DNA of 64,000 bases from the NCBI RefSeq assembly GCF_008087625.1, contig NZ_CP042997.1, positions 2,108,001 through 2,172,000 of the forward strand, given 5' to 3'. This stretch comes from Aquisphaera giovannonii. Lineage in GTDB: Bacteria > Planctomycetota > Planctomycetia > Isosphaerales > Isosphaeraceae. The position numbers and the translations under genes are program-made. The notes under the pieces were generated by a model. That model was not told the origin of the DNA. It saw only the letters and a program-made list of their open reading frames with translations, and made no database searches. Shown piece after piece: positions 1 through 8,608 of this stretch (positions are counted from its first letter, which is position 1; each line of letters opens with the position of its first letter).

Positions 1-312
1 CTGGACCTCCATGCTGAGGATCCGGTAGAGCCACCATCCCAGCCAGAGCAGGACGTACAGGCTCAGGAAGAAGAGCGGCAGCCAGTTCCGGGCGAGGGCG
101 GGGTACTGAGGGATCAGGTTCTGGAGCCCGACCGTCGGGAGCCGGTTGATCGCCCCCAGGAGGGCCAGGACGATCGCCAGCAGGACGATGCGGCCGGACC
201 AGCGCGCGGCGGGGGCCGCCTTCTCCGCGGCCTCCTGCGAGGAGAACATCGGGAAGACGAGTCCCCAGAGCCAGCACGCCCATTCCCAGGGCTTGGCGAT
301 GATCTTGATCAT
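1..312 (-). CDS. tssM: TssM/IcmF-like type VI secretion protein, N-terminal part (cut by window edge)
   Basis: Only the first 104 codons lie in the window; the gene continues past the left edge. The reverse strand opens with ATG at 312 and reads MIKIIAKPWEWACWLWGL, with no stop to position 1. Two hydrophobic segments are visible, IVLLAIVLALLGAI near residues 36-50 and LPLFFLSLYVLLWLGWW near residues 73-90, as expected for the N-terminal membrane hairpin of TssM. In type VI secretion TssM forms the envelope-spanning complex with TssL and TssJ. The assignment rests on position: it starts 16 bp after the tssL stop, in the order tssK-tssL-tssM. The visible sequence alone would only support a membrane protein. 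Confidence 0.6.
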   Translation of the reverse strand, partial: MIKIIAKPWEWACWLWGLVFPMFSSQEAAEKAAPAARWSGRIVLLAIVLALLGAINRLPTVGLQNLIPQYPALARNWLPLFFLSLYVLLWLGWWLYRILSMEVQ

Positions 313-328
313 GGTGCCCTCGGCGCCC

Positions 329-991
329 TCAGCGACCCAGGAAGCCCAGGGCGCTCAGCAGGATCAGGAAGACGATGAGCAGGGCCAGGCAGAGGCCCCC
401 GTAGACGGCGATGGCCCGGCCCAGGGCCGCCCGGCCCGCGAGCGGCTCGACGTTCGTCCCGGCGCCCAGGTCGCGGGGGGCGGGCCAGGGCGAGGTCCGC
501 GTGACCTGCGGGCGCATCTCCTCCATCAGCTCCCGGACCTTCGCCGGGTTCTCCAGGTACTTCCCGCGGAAGCCCAGCGCCGTGCAGAGGAAGAACGCCT
601 CCAGGGCGTCCGGCCCGGGCGGGGTCGCGACCCGCGGGGCGTTCGGGCGCCGCAGGGCGATCTCGGCCTGGTCCCAGAACTTCCAGGCCCGGTCGCGGCT
701 GCCGTAGAGGGCCAGCTCCAGGATCCGCTCCTTCCAGGCGTCGGCCCACGGGCTGTACACGATGAACAGCTCGTCGATCCAGCAGGTCAGCGCGTAGCGG
801 GCCCCCAGGAAGACCGAGCCGTCGCCCGCGTAGTCGGCCAGCCGGCGCACCTCGGTCTCGGATCGCAGGCGATCCATGAGCTGACGCTGCTCGGCCTCGA
901 GGTCGAGGTCCTCCCCCTCGTCGAGCCGGTCCTTCAGGTCCAGGGCGTAGGTCATCACCGGGAAGACCAGTTCGCTGAGCTGTGGGGTCAT
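329..991 (-). CDS. tssL: DotU/TssL-family type VI secretion membrane protein
   Basis: A 220-residue protein of the DotU/TssL family, the inner-membrane component that docks the TssK baseplate protein to the TssM channel. It begins MTPQLSELVFPVMTYALDLKD, with the charged helical region and the LTCWIDELFI segment (about residues 68-77) typical of the cytoplasmic domain. It ends in one hydrophobic tail anchor, CLALLIVFLILLSALGF (about residues 200-216), as in most TssL. No peptidoglycan-binding extension follows the anchor. The start at 991 has GAAGGA eight bases upstream. It lies between tssK and tssM on the same strand, which supports a small type VI operon. The length matches plain TssL proteins. 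Confidence 0.85.
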   Translation of the reverse strand: MTPQLSELVFPVMTYALDLKDRLDEGEDLDLEAEQRQLMDRLRSETEVRRLADYAGDGSVFLGARYALTCWIDELFIVYSPWADAWKERILELALYGSRDRAWKFWDQAEIALRRPNAPRVATPPGPDALEAFFLCTALGFRGKYLENPAKVRELMEEMRPQVTRTSPWPAPRDLGAGTNVEPLAGRAALGRAIAVYGGLCLALLIVFLILLSALGFLGR

Positions 992-1079
992 GATTCCTTC
1001 GATTGAGGGTCGGGGTTGGGGAGGATCGGGGCCGCCGTCGCCGCGGCCGCGCGGGGCCGATGGGCCGTCGCGCCTCGGA

Positions 1080-2516
1080 TCAGGGCTTCCTCGCCGCCCC
1101 CGCGCCGAGCATGAACAGGGCGAAGCGGAAGGGCATCTCCGAGGCGAGCCTCAGGCTGATGGTCTCCTGGCCGTCGATGTTACCGACAATCTTGCTCTCG
1201 TTGAACCGGATGGCCAGCGTCAGGGACCGTTCCACGTACTGCCATTCGTTCTGCTGCTGCTCGCGGTTGATCTCGAAGTAGATGAGGCCCTTGTCGCGGG
1301 GGAGGGCCTGCGGCAGCGACGGCGCGGGGACGTGGCTGAACTTCAGGCCGAGGTCGCCCAGCCGGTAGATCGTCTCGATGCGGTCGGAGCTCCCCACCTT
1401 CATGTCGATGCCGCGCGGGCCCATGAGCTCCACGCAGGCGTCGGCGTCGAGCGGGCTGCGGACGCCGAAGTAGAGGTGGACCGACTGGTCCAGCCAGCCC
1501 CGCTCCAGCGAGACCTGCATCCTCAGCCCGTTGCCCACGAACGGGCGCTCCTGGTAGTCGGGCTCCGGCACGATCGAGAGCAGGTCGTCGAGGTAGTTCT
1601 TGATCCGGTGGAAGCAGCCGCCGAGGTCGTCGTGGTCGTACCGCGGGATCGCCGGCGTGCGCCGGGTCTGGCTGAAGACCGAGAGCTGGCCGACCAGCCG
1701 GCAGAGCTCGAGGTAGGCCGGGAGCGGGTGGATCCCCTCCAGGAAGGCGAGGTTCGTCAGCGTCGCGTACGCCTCGTTGAGCTCGCGGAGCTGGGAGAAG
1801 ATCAGCACGTCCCCCGGCGCGGTGCTCTCCAGGCTCAGGCCCCGCGAGACCGCCTGGTTCGCGAGCTTCTCGACCTTCCGGCCGATCCGGTCGTAGACCA
1901 CCTGGAGGATCTCCACCGACAGCTCGTGCCAGGCGTCGCAGGCCAGCAGCGGCGGGATGTAGCCGGCGTCGAGCTGCGGCGTCGCCTCGGCCCGCTCGGA
2001 CTTCTCCACCCGCGCGATCGGGATCACGTCGTAGCCCGAGGTGTCCTCGGTGGAGAGGAGCAGGCGGAGGTTCAGCCGGCGGATGGCCAGCGGCTGGGGA
2101 TTGGAGCCGACGTTCTCGTCGTCGACCTGCTGCGTCCTCGTGTAGTACCGGACGCCCTCCGCCGGCCGGTCCGGCGCGACGTTCGGCTGGCCGGACTTGA
2201 GCATCGGCACGCCCAGGAGCACGGTCACCTTGCGCTCCCCCGCGAAGGCCGGCTTCAGGTCCAGGTCGGACAGCGGCCCCTCCTCGGGCACCTCGACCAG
2301 CGTGCCGTCGCGGAGCCTCGCCTTCAGCGACGCGACCGAGAACCGGTGGTTGCCCAGCGCCTCCTTGTTCAGCGAGATCGAACGCAGCCCCCAGTTGTGC
2401 TGCCGGTCCCACTTGCCGTCGAGCTGGATGAGGCCGAGCGCCCGCCGATGCTCCGCCAGGAAGTGGTGCGGGCGGAGGAACATCCCCTCGTGCCAGTGAA
2501 TCTCTCCGGCGGGCAT
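1080..2516 (-). CDS. tssK: Type VI secretion baseplate protein TssK
   Basis: A 478-residue TssK protein. TssK forms trimers that connect the baseplate to the TssL/TssM membrane complex. The diagnostic N-terminal motif IHWHEGMFLRPHHF is at about residues 6-19. The start is set at 2516 (MPAGEIHWHEG), because TssK proteins begin a few residues before this motif; the frame stays open upstream to 2582 but that extension is unlike the family. It is the first of three type VI genes on this strand, followed by tssL after 88 bp. No sheath, tube, ClpV or effector gene is in view; if present they lie beyond the left edge or elsewhere. Confidence 0.9.
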   Translation of the reverse strand: MPAGEIHWHEGMFLRPHHFLAEHRRALGLIQLDGKWDRQHNWGLRSISLNKEALGNHRFSVASLKARLRDGTLVEVPEEGPLSDLDLKPAFAGERKVTVLLGVPMLKSGQPNVAPDRPAEGVRYYTRTQQVDDENVGSNPQPLAIRRLNLRLLLSTEDTSGYDVIPIARVEKSERAEATPQLDAGYIPPLLACDAWHELSVEILQVVYDRIGRKVEKLANQAVSRGLSLESTAPGDVLIFSQLRELNEAYATLTNLAFLEGIHPLPAYLELCRLVGQLSVFSQTRRTPAIPRYDHDDLGGCFHRIKNYLDDLLSIVPEPDYQERPFVGNGLRMQVSLERGWLDQSVHLYFGVRSPLDADACVELMGPRGIDMKVGSSDRIETIYRLGDLGLKFSHVPAPSLPQALPRDKGLIYFEINREQQQNEWQYVERSLTLAIRFNESKIVGNIDGQETISLRLASEMPFRFALFMLGAGAARKP

Positions 2517-2684
2517 GATCGACGTCGCCTTCGGGTTGCTGCGGGACTTGCGGGGAAACCGTCGCGGGAGATCATAGCACACGTCCCGGCGCGATTCCCG
2601 CCCCCGGACGATTCTCTATCTCATCCGGCCGTGAGCCCGGACACCGAAACGGGCGGGGGGCCCCCGGCGCGGCGTCCCGCCCGC

Positions 2685-4091
2685 TCAGTACTCGCGATCG
2701 GCGAGGATCCCGGGCTGGGGCGTCGGATACCGGCCGTCCTTGCCCGGGTGGACCGGCGCCTCGGAGGCCATCGTCAGCCGGTCCAGGCCGGGCGCGAACT
2801 CCTGCGACGCGTTCAGGGCCTGGTCCCAGGTCACGACCTGGCCGGTGTGGCAGGCCATGCGGCCCATGATCTGGACGAGGCTCGCCTCGGCGCCGCGGCG
2901 GGCCTCGTTGTAGGGCTTGTCCTCGCGGATCGCGGCGACCAGGTGGTCCCATTCGAGCTGATAGGGATTCGGCTCCGGCTGCGGGAACGCCCAGGTCAGG
3001 TCGCCCTTGGCGAAGTTGTGCCCCTTGTAGATCCGGCACTTCGCGGGCGTGTGCATCGCCGTGGAGATGACCGCCGAGCCCTTCGTGCCGTGCGCGTAGC
3101 TGGCGAACTCGCCGTGGCAGCCGGTCATGTTCCGCGCGTTCAGGTACAGGTTCGTGCCGTCGGCGAACGTGTACTCGACCGAGTAGTGGTCCAGGTTCTG
3201 GTCCACCTCGTCGCCCCGGTAGTACCGGCCGGCCAGGCCGTGCGCCCGGACCGGCCACGAGCCCTTCATCCAGCAGCACTCGTCGATGTTATGGCTGGTG
3301 TAGTCGTGGACGAGTCCCCCGCTGGCCCAGTAGAAGCTGAGGTAGTTCTTCACCTGGTAGAGCAGCTCGCTCATGTCCGGCGGCTTCGGGCCGGTGAATC
3401 CCGCCGGCCCGACCAGGCGGTAGGTCTTCATCAGCGTGATGTCGCCGATCTGCCCGTCGCGGATCCGTTGCAGGAGCGCCTTGCGGGCCTCGCAGTGGCG
3501 GCACATCAGGCCGACGCCGACTTTCAGGTTGCGGGCGGCGGATCGATCGGCGAGCGCGAGCATCCGTCGGGTGCTCGGGCCGTCCACCGTCGTCGGCTTC
3601 TCCATGAAGACGTGGATGCCCCGGTCGATGGCGTGGGCGAAATGGACCGAGCGGAACGCGCAGGGGGTGGTGAGGAGGACGATGTCGCCCGCCGACAGGC
3701 ATTCCATCGCCTGCTTGTAGGCGTCGAAGCCGAGGAACCGGCGCTCGGGCGGGACGTCCACCTGGCTGATGTCCCAGGTGCCGGCCGGGCGATCGACGGC
3801 GGCCGCGTTGCCGCCGGTATTGGTCAGCGTGTCGTAGCTGCTCCGGAGGCGGTAATCGAAGATGTCCGCCATGGCGACGAGCTTGATCGGGCCGCTCCTC
3901 GTGGACAACGCGTTGGCGGCCGCGCCGGTGCCCCGGCCGCCGCAGCCGACCAGGGCGATCTTGATCGTGTGGCTCTCGCCGGCGTGCACCGCCGGGATGG
4001 CCACCCCGGCGAGGGCGGAGGCGGCCACGCCCTGGCCCGCGGACTCCAGGAACTCGCGACGCGACGGACGCTCGGACTTCTGGCCGGTCAT
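2685..4091 (-). CDS. Tat-exported Gfo/Idh/MocA-family oxidoreductase
   Basis: A 468-residue NAD(P)-dependent oxidoreductase of the Gfo/Idh/MocA family, probably acting on a sugar or cyclitol outside the cytoplasm. A twin-arginine signal (PSRREFLESAGQG, residues 9-21) precedes the Rossmann fold, whose dinucleotide loop is VGCGGRGTGAA (about residues 48-58). The family EKP signature appears as FMEKPTTVDG. The C-terminal half has the extended sheet domain with HNIDECCWMKG. The start at 4091 is chosen over 4118 because GGAGG lies nine bases before it. Exported members with a Tat signal are abundant in planctomycetes. The substrate cannot be told from sequence. It is divergent from the DUF1570-like gene at 4295. 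Confidence 0.88.
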   Translation of the reverse strand: MTGQKSERPSRREFLESAGQGVAASALAGVAIPAVHAGESHTIKIALVGCGGRGTGAAANALSTRSGPIKLVAMADIFDYRLRSSYDTLTNTGGNAAAVDRPAGTWDISQVDVPPERRFLGFDAYKQAMECLSAGDIVLLTTPCAFRSVHFAHAIDRGIHVFMEKPTTVDGPSTRRMLALADRSAARNLKVGVGLMCRHCEARKALLQRIRDGQIGDITLMKTYRLVGPAGFTGPKPPDMSELLYQVKNYLSFYWASGGLVHDYTSHNIDECCWMKGSWPVRAHGLAGRYYRGDEVDQNLDHYSVEYTFADGTNLYLNARNMTGCHGEFASYAHGTKGSAVISTAMHTPAKCRIYKGHNFAKGDLTWAFPQPEPNPYQLEWDHLVAAIREDKPYNEARRGAEASLVQIMGRMACHTGQVVTWDQALNASQEFAPGLDRLTMASEAPVHPGKDGRYPTPQPGILADREY

Positions 4092-4294
4092 GGCGGTCTT
4101 CCTCCCTCTGGATGGCAAGTCGGCGGGCGGCGGCGATCACGTCGTCGGGATGCCGCCGTCGGCCATCTTCCACCCCGGGCCGGCCCCGATCAAGGAGCGA
4201 GCCGAGAGGCAAGGGGCGATCGATTTGAAGCCGCCGGCCCGGCCTGTAGAATGCCCAGGTCGCAGGAAGATTCGGCCGGAACGGGGGATCGTCG

Positions 4295-5257
4295 ATGCGA
4301 GGTGACGGATCGAAGCGCTGGACCCGGCGTGCCTGGCTGGGACGACCCGCGAGACTGGCGCTCACAGCCGCGGGCCTCCGGCTCGCGTCCTCGCCGGCGC
4401 TCGGGCAGGAGGCGAAGCCCGGGGAGGATGAAGAGGCCGCGGTCCGCGACGCCGCGAAGGCCGCCCGGCTGGCCGGGGTCGCGGCGGCCCGCAGCGAGCA
4501 TTTCCTCGCCGTGGGGGACGCCCCGGCGGGCTATCTCCGCGGGGCGCTCGACCGCTGCGAGGGGCTCGGCAAGGACTTCCTGGCCCACTTCCGCGCCCGC
4601 GGCTTCGAGGTGGCCTATCCGCCCCGGCGGCTGACGGTCGTGGGGCTGAAGGACGACGCGTCGTACGGCGCCCTGCTCGGCGAGGCCCCGGGAAAGGACG
4701 TCGGCGGGCACTTCGACCTGGACACCAACCGGCTGGTGATCTTCGACTTCCGGGAGGGCGGGGGCCTCGAGAAGGCGGATGCGGAGACGATCAACCTGTT
4801 CGCGCTCGTCCACGAGACGTCCCACCAGCTCTGCTTCAATACGGGTCTGCTCGATCGAGCCCACGTCCCGCCCCTCTGCGTCAGCGAGGGCCTGGCGACC
4901 TACGTCGAGCTCTGGCGGCCGGGCGTCCGGAACGCGATCGGTGGCGTGAACAAGCCACGGCTGAAGGCGCTGGGCAATGCCCGCGACTGGATCGACCTCG
5001 CCGACCTGATCTCCGAGGACGCCGCGTTCGAGGACGACCGGCAGCAGCTCGCCTACGCCGAGGGCTGGCTCCTGATCCACTATCTCATGCGGTCGCCCGG
5101 CCGCCAGGCCCGCCTGCGCCGGTACCTGGCGAGCGTCCGCAAGGAGGGCGCCAAGACCCCGGCCGCCCGGCTGAAGCTGGCCGAGGCGGCGCTGGGGTCG
5201 CTGTCCAAGCTCAACAGGGAGGTCAAGGACGAGGCGCGGAATTTCTTCCGGCGATGA
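4295..5257 (+). CDS. DUF1570-like secreted zinc metallopeptidase
   Basis: A 320-residue protein with an arginine-rich export signal (RRAWLGRPARLALTAAG, residues 11-27) and a processing-like LGQEA near residue 40. The gluzincin motif HETSH (about residues 168-172) is followed by CVSEGLATYVELW, where the glutamate of SEGLATY would be the third zinc ligand; this spacing and context match the DUF1570 family found in planctomycetes. It would act outside the cytoplasmic membrane. The function in the cell is unknown. The gene is divergent from the oxidoreductase gene at 2685-4091, with about 200 bp between the starts, and its 3' end faces the secA-like gene. Confidence 0.7.
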   Translation: MRGDGSKRWTRRAWLGRPARLALTAAGLRLASSPALGQEAKPGEDEEAAVRDAAKAARLAGVAAARSEHFLAVGDAPAGYLRGALDRCEGLGKDFLAHFRARGFEVAYPPRRLTVVGLKDDASYGALLGEAPGKDVGGHFDLDTNRLVIFDFREGGGLEKADAETINLFALVHETSHQLCFNTGLLDRAHVPPLCVSEGLATYVELWRPGVRNAIGGVNKPRLKALGNARDWIDLADLISEDAAFEDDRQQLAYAEGWLLIHYLMRSPGRQARLRRYLASVRKEGAKTPAARLKLAEAALGSLSKLNREVKDEARNFFRR

Positions 5258-5308
5258 GGCTGCCGGCACTCTCGAGATCTCATACGAGTCGGACTGGTCG
5301 CGCCGAGA

Positions 5309-7258
5309 TCAACCGAGCACGGGATTGAGTCCCATGTTCCGGCGCATCTCGGCCCGCTGCTTCTCGTAGGCCATGAGGAGCTTGCGGTCCTTGAAGTGCT
5401 GCCGCTCCTTCTTGGCCTGGGCGCGGATCATGAATCGCCGCCAGGCCGGGCTCGTCAGCTCGCCGCGGCCGGCGTAACGACGTCGGATCCGCGCCGCGGG
5501 CTTCTCGCCGAAGGCCTCGACGATCTCGTCCTCCAGGGAGATGAAGAACTGGACGAAGCCGGGGTCCCCCTGGCGGGCCGAACGGCCGGCGAGCTGGCGA
5601 TCGATGCGTCGGGACTCGTGCCGCTCGGTCCCGATGACGTGGAGCCCGCCGAGCGCGGCGACCCCCTCGCCGAGCTTGATGTCGGTGCCGCGGCCGGCCA
5701 TGTTGGTCGCCACCGTCACCTTGCCGATCTGGCCGGCCTGGGCGACGATGTTGGCCTCGATCTCGTGGTTCTTGGCGTTGAGGATCTGGTGCTCGATGCC
5801 CGCCTCGGCGAGCAGGCGGCTGAGCGTCTCGGACTTCTCGATGGACCGGGTGCCGACCAGGACCGGCACGCCGGTCTTGTTCCACTCGACGATCTGGTCG
5901 GCGACGGCCCGGAATTTCTCCTCCTCGGTGGAGAAGACGCGGTCCGGCAGCCAGACGCGGCGGCAGGGGCGGTTGGTGAGGATCTTCATCACGCCGACCT
6001 TGTAGATCCGGCGGAGCTCGGCGGCGTCCGAGGTCGCGGTACCGGTCATGCCGGCGATCTTCTTGTACCGCTTGAAGAAGTCCTGCACGGTCACGCGGGC
6101 GGCCGTGATCGTCTCCAGGGTGATCTCCAGCTTCTCCTTGCCCTGGATGGCCTGGTGCAGGCCGTCCTGCCACTGCCGGCCGGGCATCATTCGCCCGGTG
6201 AACTCGTCCACGATCACCACCTCGCCGTCGTGGATCACGTAGTCGCGGTCGCGGAGGTAGGCGATCTGGGCGCGGAGGGCCCGCTCGACGTACTCATAGA
6301 CGCCGTCCACGGTGAGGGTCACGAATGCCGGGTGGGCGGCCCGCGACTGGACCTTGCGGCGGCCCGCGGCGGTCAGCTCCGCCTTCTTCTCGACCGGGTC
6401 GTACTTGTAGTCCTTCACCCGGACGAGCGTCGCGGCGAGCTGGTCGGCGCCGTAGTAGGCGGAGGCCTCCTCCTGGGTCGGCTGGTTGTTGGCCCCGATG
6501 ATGAGCGGCGTCCTCGCCTCGTCGATGAGGATGCTGTCGGCCTCGTCAACCACGCAGAAGAAGTGCGTCCGCTGCACGGGCAGCTCGGTCTGGGCATGCT
6601 GGCCGGAGCCGAGGAACACCTCCTCGAACGACTTCCGATGGGTGTCGCCGAGCTGGAGGCGCTTCAGCTCGTCGCGGAGGAAGTCGAAGCCGAGCTCCTT
6701 GCTGGTGCCGTAGGTGATGTCGCAGGCGTAGGCCTGCCGACGCGAGGTATCGGGCTGGTTGGTCTGGATGATGCCAACCGTCATGCCCAGGCGCTGGTAG
6801 ATCGGGCCCATCCACTCGGCGTCGCGGCGGGCCAGGTAGTCGTTCACGGTGACGACGTGGACCCCCTTGGCGGGCAGGGCGTTGAGGAACGTCGGGAGGG
6901 TGCCGACGAGCGTCTTGCCCTCGCCCGTCTCCAGCTCCGCGATGCAGCGATAGTGGATCGCCGTGCCGCCCAGGATCTGGACGTCGAAGTGCCGCTGGCC
7001 GATCGTCCGCTTGGCGGACTCGCGGACCAGCGCGAAGGCCTCCGGGAGCAGGCCGTTGAGCGAGTCCCCCTGGCGGGCCCTGAGGCGGAGCTCCTGGGCC
7101 TTGGCCCGCAGTTCATCGTCGTTCATCGGCTCGAAGATCGGCTCCAGGTCGTTGACCTTCTGCACCTGGAGGGCGAACTTGCTGAACCGGCCGGCGGGCG
7201 TCGGCCCCGTGAGCTGCGAGACGCGATTCAACCACATCGGGCCAAGGCGGTTCGCCAT
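5309..7258 (-). CDS. Short SecA-like protein-translocase ATPase lacking helical-wing and C-terminal regions
   Basis: A 649-residue SecA homologue; usual SecA proteins have roughly 830-900 residues. The motor is complete: Walker A in LETGEGKTLVGT, Walker B VVDEADSILIDEARTPL, the DEFTGR segment closing the preprotein-binding domain, MTGTA, TNMAGRGTDIKL, and the arginine-finger motif GRSARQGDPG. After the second nucleotide-binding fold only about 70 residues remain. DRKLLMAYEKQRAEM lines up with the long scaffold helix (usual form: IRK-LLEYD-VMN-QR), and the protein stops there, without helical wing, two-helix finger or zinc-binding tail. There is no frameshift scar. It is therefore probably an accessory SecA or a SecA-derived motor, not the housekeeping enzyme. 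It lies downstream of murB and the FtsQ-like gene. Confidence 0.8.
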   Translation of the reverse strand: MANRLGPMWLNRVSQLTGPTPAGRFSKFALQVQKVNDLEPIFEPMNDDELRAKAQELRLRARQGDSLNGLLPEAFALVRESAKRTIGQRHFDVQILGGTAIHYRCIAELETGEGKTLVGTLPTFLNALPAKGVHVVTVNDYLARRDAEWMGPIYQRLGMTVGIIQTNQPDTSRRQAYACDITYGTSKELGFDFLRDELKRLQLGDTHRKSFEEVFLGSGQHAQTELPVQRTHFFCVVDEADSILIDEARTPLIIGANNQPTQEEASAYYGADQLAATLVRVKDYKYDPVEKKAELTAAGRRKVQSRAAHPAFVTLTVDGVYEYVERALRAQIAYLRDRDYVIHDGEVVIVDEFTGRMMPGRQWQDGLHQAIQGKEKLEITLETITAARVTVQDFFKRYKKIAGMTGTATSDAAELRRIYKVGVMKILTNRPCRRVWLPDRVFSTEEEKFRAVADQIVEWNKTGVPVLVGTRSIEKSETLSRLLAEAGIEHQILNAKNHEIEANIVAQAGQIGKVTVATNMAGRGTDIKLGEGVAALGGLHVIGTERHESRRIDRQLAGRSARQGDPGFVQFFISLEDEIVEAFGEKPAARIRRRYAGRGELTSPAWRRFMIRAQAKKERQHFKDRKLLMAYEKQRAEMRRNMGLNPVLG

Positions 7259-7365
7259 GATGCCTGCACTCCCCTCTTCGGAACCCGTCTCCCGTCCGGC
7301 GCATCGGGGATCGGCGACGGCCGAGGGCCGTCGGTAAGATCCCTACCCTCAATAGGGACGCCGGA

Positions 7366-8460
7366 CTAACCGGGATTCCCGCCGGTGCCCTGAGGCCCCG
7401 TCTGCGGCCTCGTCCTCACCCCCTCCAGGTCCGTCCGGGAGAACGCCCAGTAGTCGCGGCCTGGGAGGACGGGCCGGGGGGTGATTTTGGCCCACTTTGC
7501 CAGGATAGCCCACTTCTCCGACGCCGACAGTGCGCCGGGAGCCTCCTCACCCGGAGCGGGGCCCCAGAGGATGAAGGCCTTCTCGGCATTCACGAGGAAG
7601 AAGCCGCGGGGCTCGCTGACGTCGGGCGTGGGGATGGCCTCGGTGACGGTGATTCCGATGATCTTCAAGGCGGGCGTCGAGGCGGCGAGTTCGGCCCGCT
7701 CAGGTTCCAGGAAGAATGCGGCCAGATTGGCCGCCTGCTTCACGCACCGCTCGATTTGGGCGCCGTCGGGCACGGAAGAAGGAGGGCGCCATGGCAGCCC
7801 GGGTTGGAGGCCCGGAGAAGGCATCAGGATAGTCCTGGCTCCCAGCAGCTGGATCGGGGGAGGCAGCTTTTCCAGGTCGATGTCCTCGTTCGGCAAGACG
7901 TGGGCGTTGCGGTCCAGGATCACCGGCTCATCCCCGCGGAAGGGGATGATTGCGACGGGCTGCTTGTAGACGAGGTGGACGACGATCCCGCGCGGGGGAT
8001 ACTCCACCTTGGTGACGTCCTCCACGAACGGGAAGAGCCGGAAGGCGCGATGGATGCGGCTCTTCTCCGGATCGGCCTGGCCTTTGGCCAGGTCCAGGAC
8101 CCGCAGGACCTCATCCTCCTGGGCGTTCTCGCGCACCCTCTTGAGGAAAGCCTCGCGGCCCCCTCGAAACCACTCCGGAGGGGGCTCGGCGAGGGTGAGC
8201 TCGGTGAAGCGAAGTTCGTAATCCGGCTGGACATGCAGCCATTCGACGGCCGATCGGGCGCCCCGCCACATCAAGTAGCCGCAGAAGCCCAGGGCCAGCA
8301 TGCCGGCCAGGGCGGCCAGGAGGACCCTGGGGAGGTCGAGATGGCGTTCCGGACGGACGAAGTCGAAGCGGCGGGGCCGCCGCGGGGAGTCGTCGGCCAC
8401 GAACCCTCCATCGAGCCGCGCATCGGCCGTGGTGATCCGAGGGGGCTCGCGGTAATCCAT
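7366..8460 (-). CDS. FtsQ/DivIB-like cell-division membrane protein
   Basis: A 364-residue bitopic membrane protein: a charged cytoplasmic head of about 50 residues, one membrane segment (VLLAALAGMLALGFCGYLMW, about residues 46-65), then an outside domain. The segment FPFVEDVTKVEYPPRGIVVHLVYKQ is followed by PVAIIPFRGDEPVILDRNA. That resembles the FtsQ POTRA pattern, where a strand-helix-strand unit ends in a basic/PVA motif and a strand with an Asp-Gly or Asp-Arg turn. Position supports this: it lies directly downstream of murB, as ftsQ does in division/cell-wall clusters. The start at 8460 has GGAGG nine bases upstream. The POTRA match is by eye and moderately weak, so no gene symbol is given. 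Confidence 0.6.
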   Translation of the reverse strand: MDYREPPRITTADARLDGGFVADDSPRRPRRFDFVRPERHLDLPRVLLAALAGMLALGFCGYLMWRGARSAVEWLHVQPDYELRFTELTLAEPPPEWFRGGREAFLKRVRENAQEDEVLRVLDLAKGQADPEKSRIHRAFRLFPFVEDVTKVEYPPRGIVVHLVYKQPVAIIPFRGDEPVILDRNAHVLPNEDIDLEKLPPPIQLLGARTILMPSPGLQPGLPWRPPSSVPDGAQIERCVKQAANLAAFFLEPERAELAASTPALKIIGITVTEAIPTPDVSEPRGFFLVNAEKAFILWGPAPGEEAPGALSASEKWAILAKWAKITPRPVLPGRDYWAFSRTDLEGVRTRPQTGPQGTGGNPG

Positions 8461-8608
8461 CACCGATTTCCTCCATCCCGGACGCATGGGGCCCCGGGAT
8501 TGCGCACGGATTCAACGCCCGATGTCCGACGGGTCGGCGAGGGGCACGGCATCGGGGCGGGATGCGACCCGGGACGGGGACGGCCGAGGTGAGCCCGGTG
8601 TCCTTAGC

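Noticed and set aside
990-4634. A 1214-codon open frame on the plus strand over tssK and the oxidoreductase gene, and similar long frames opposite or across most genes
   Set aside because: In very GC-rich DNA stops are rare in shadow frames. These products are rich in Arg, Gly, Pro and Ala without any family motif, while the other strand has clear conserved proteins with ribosome sites.
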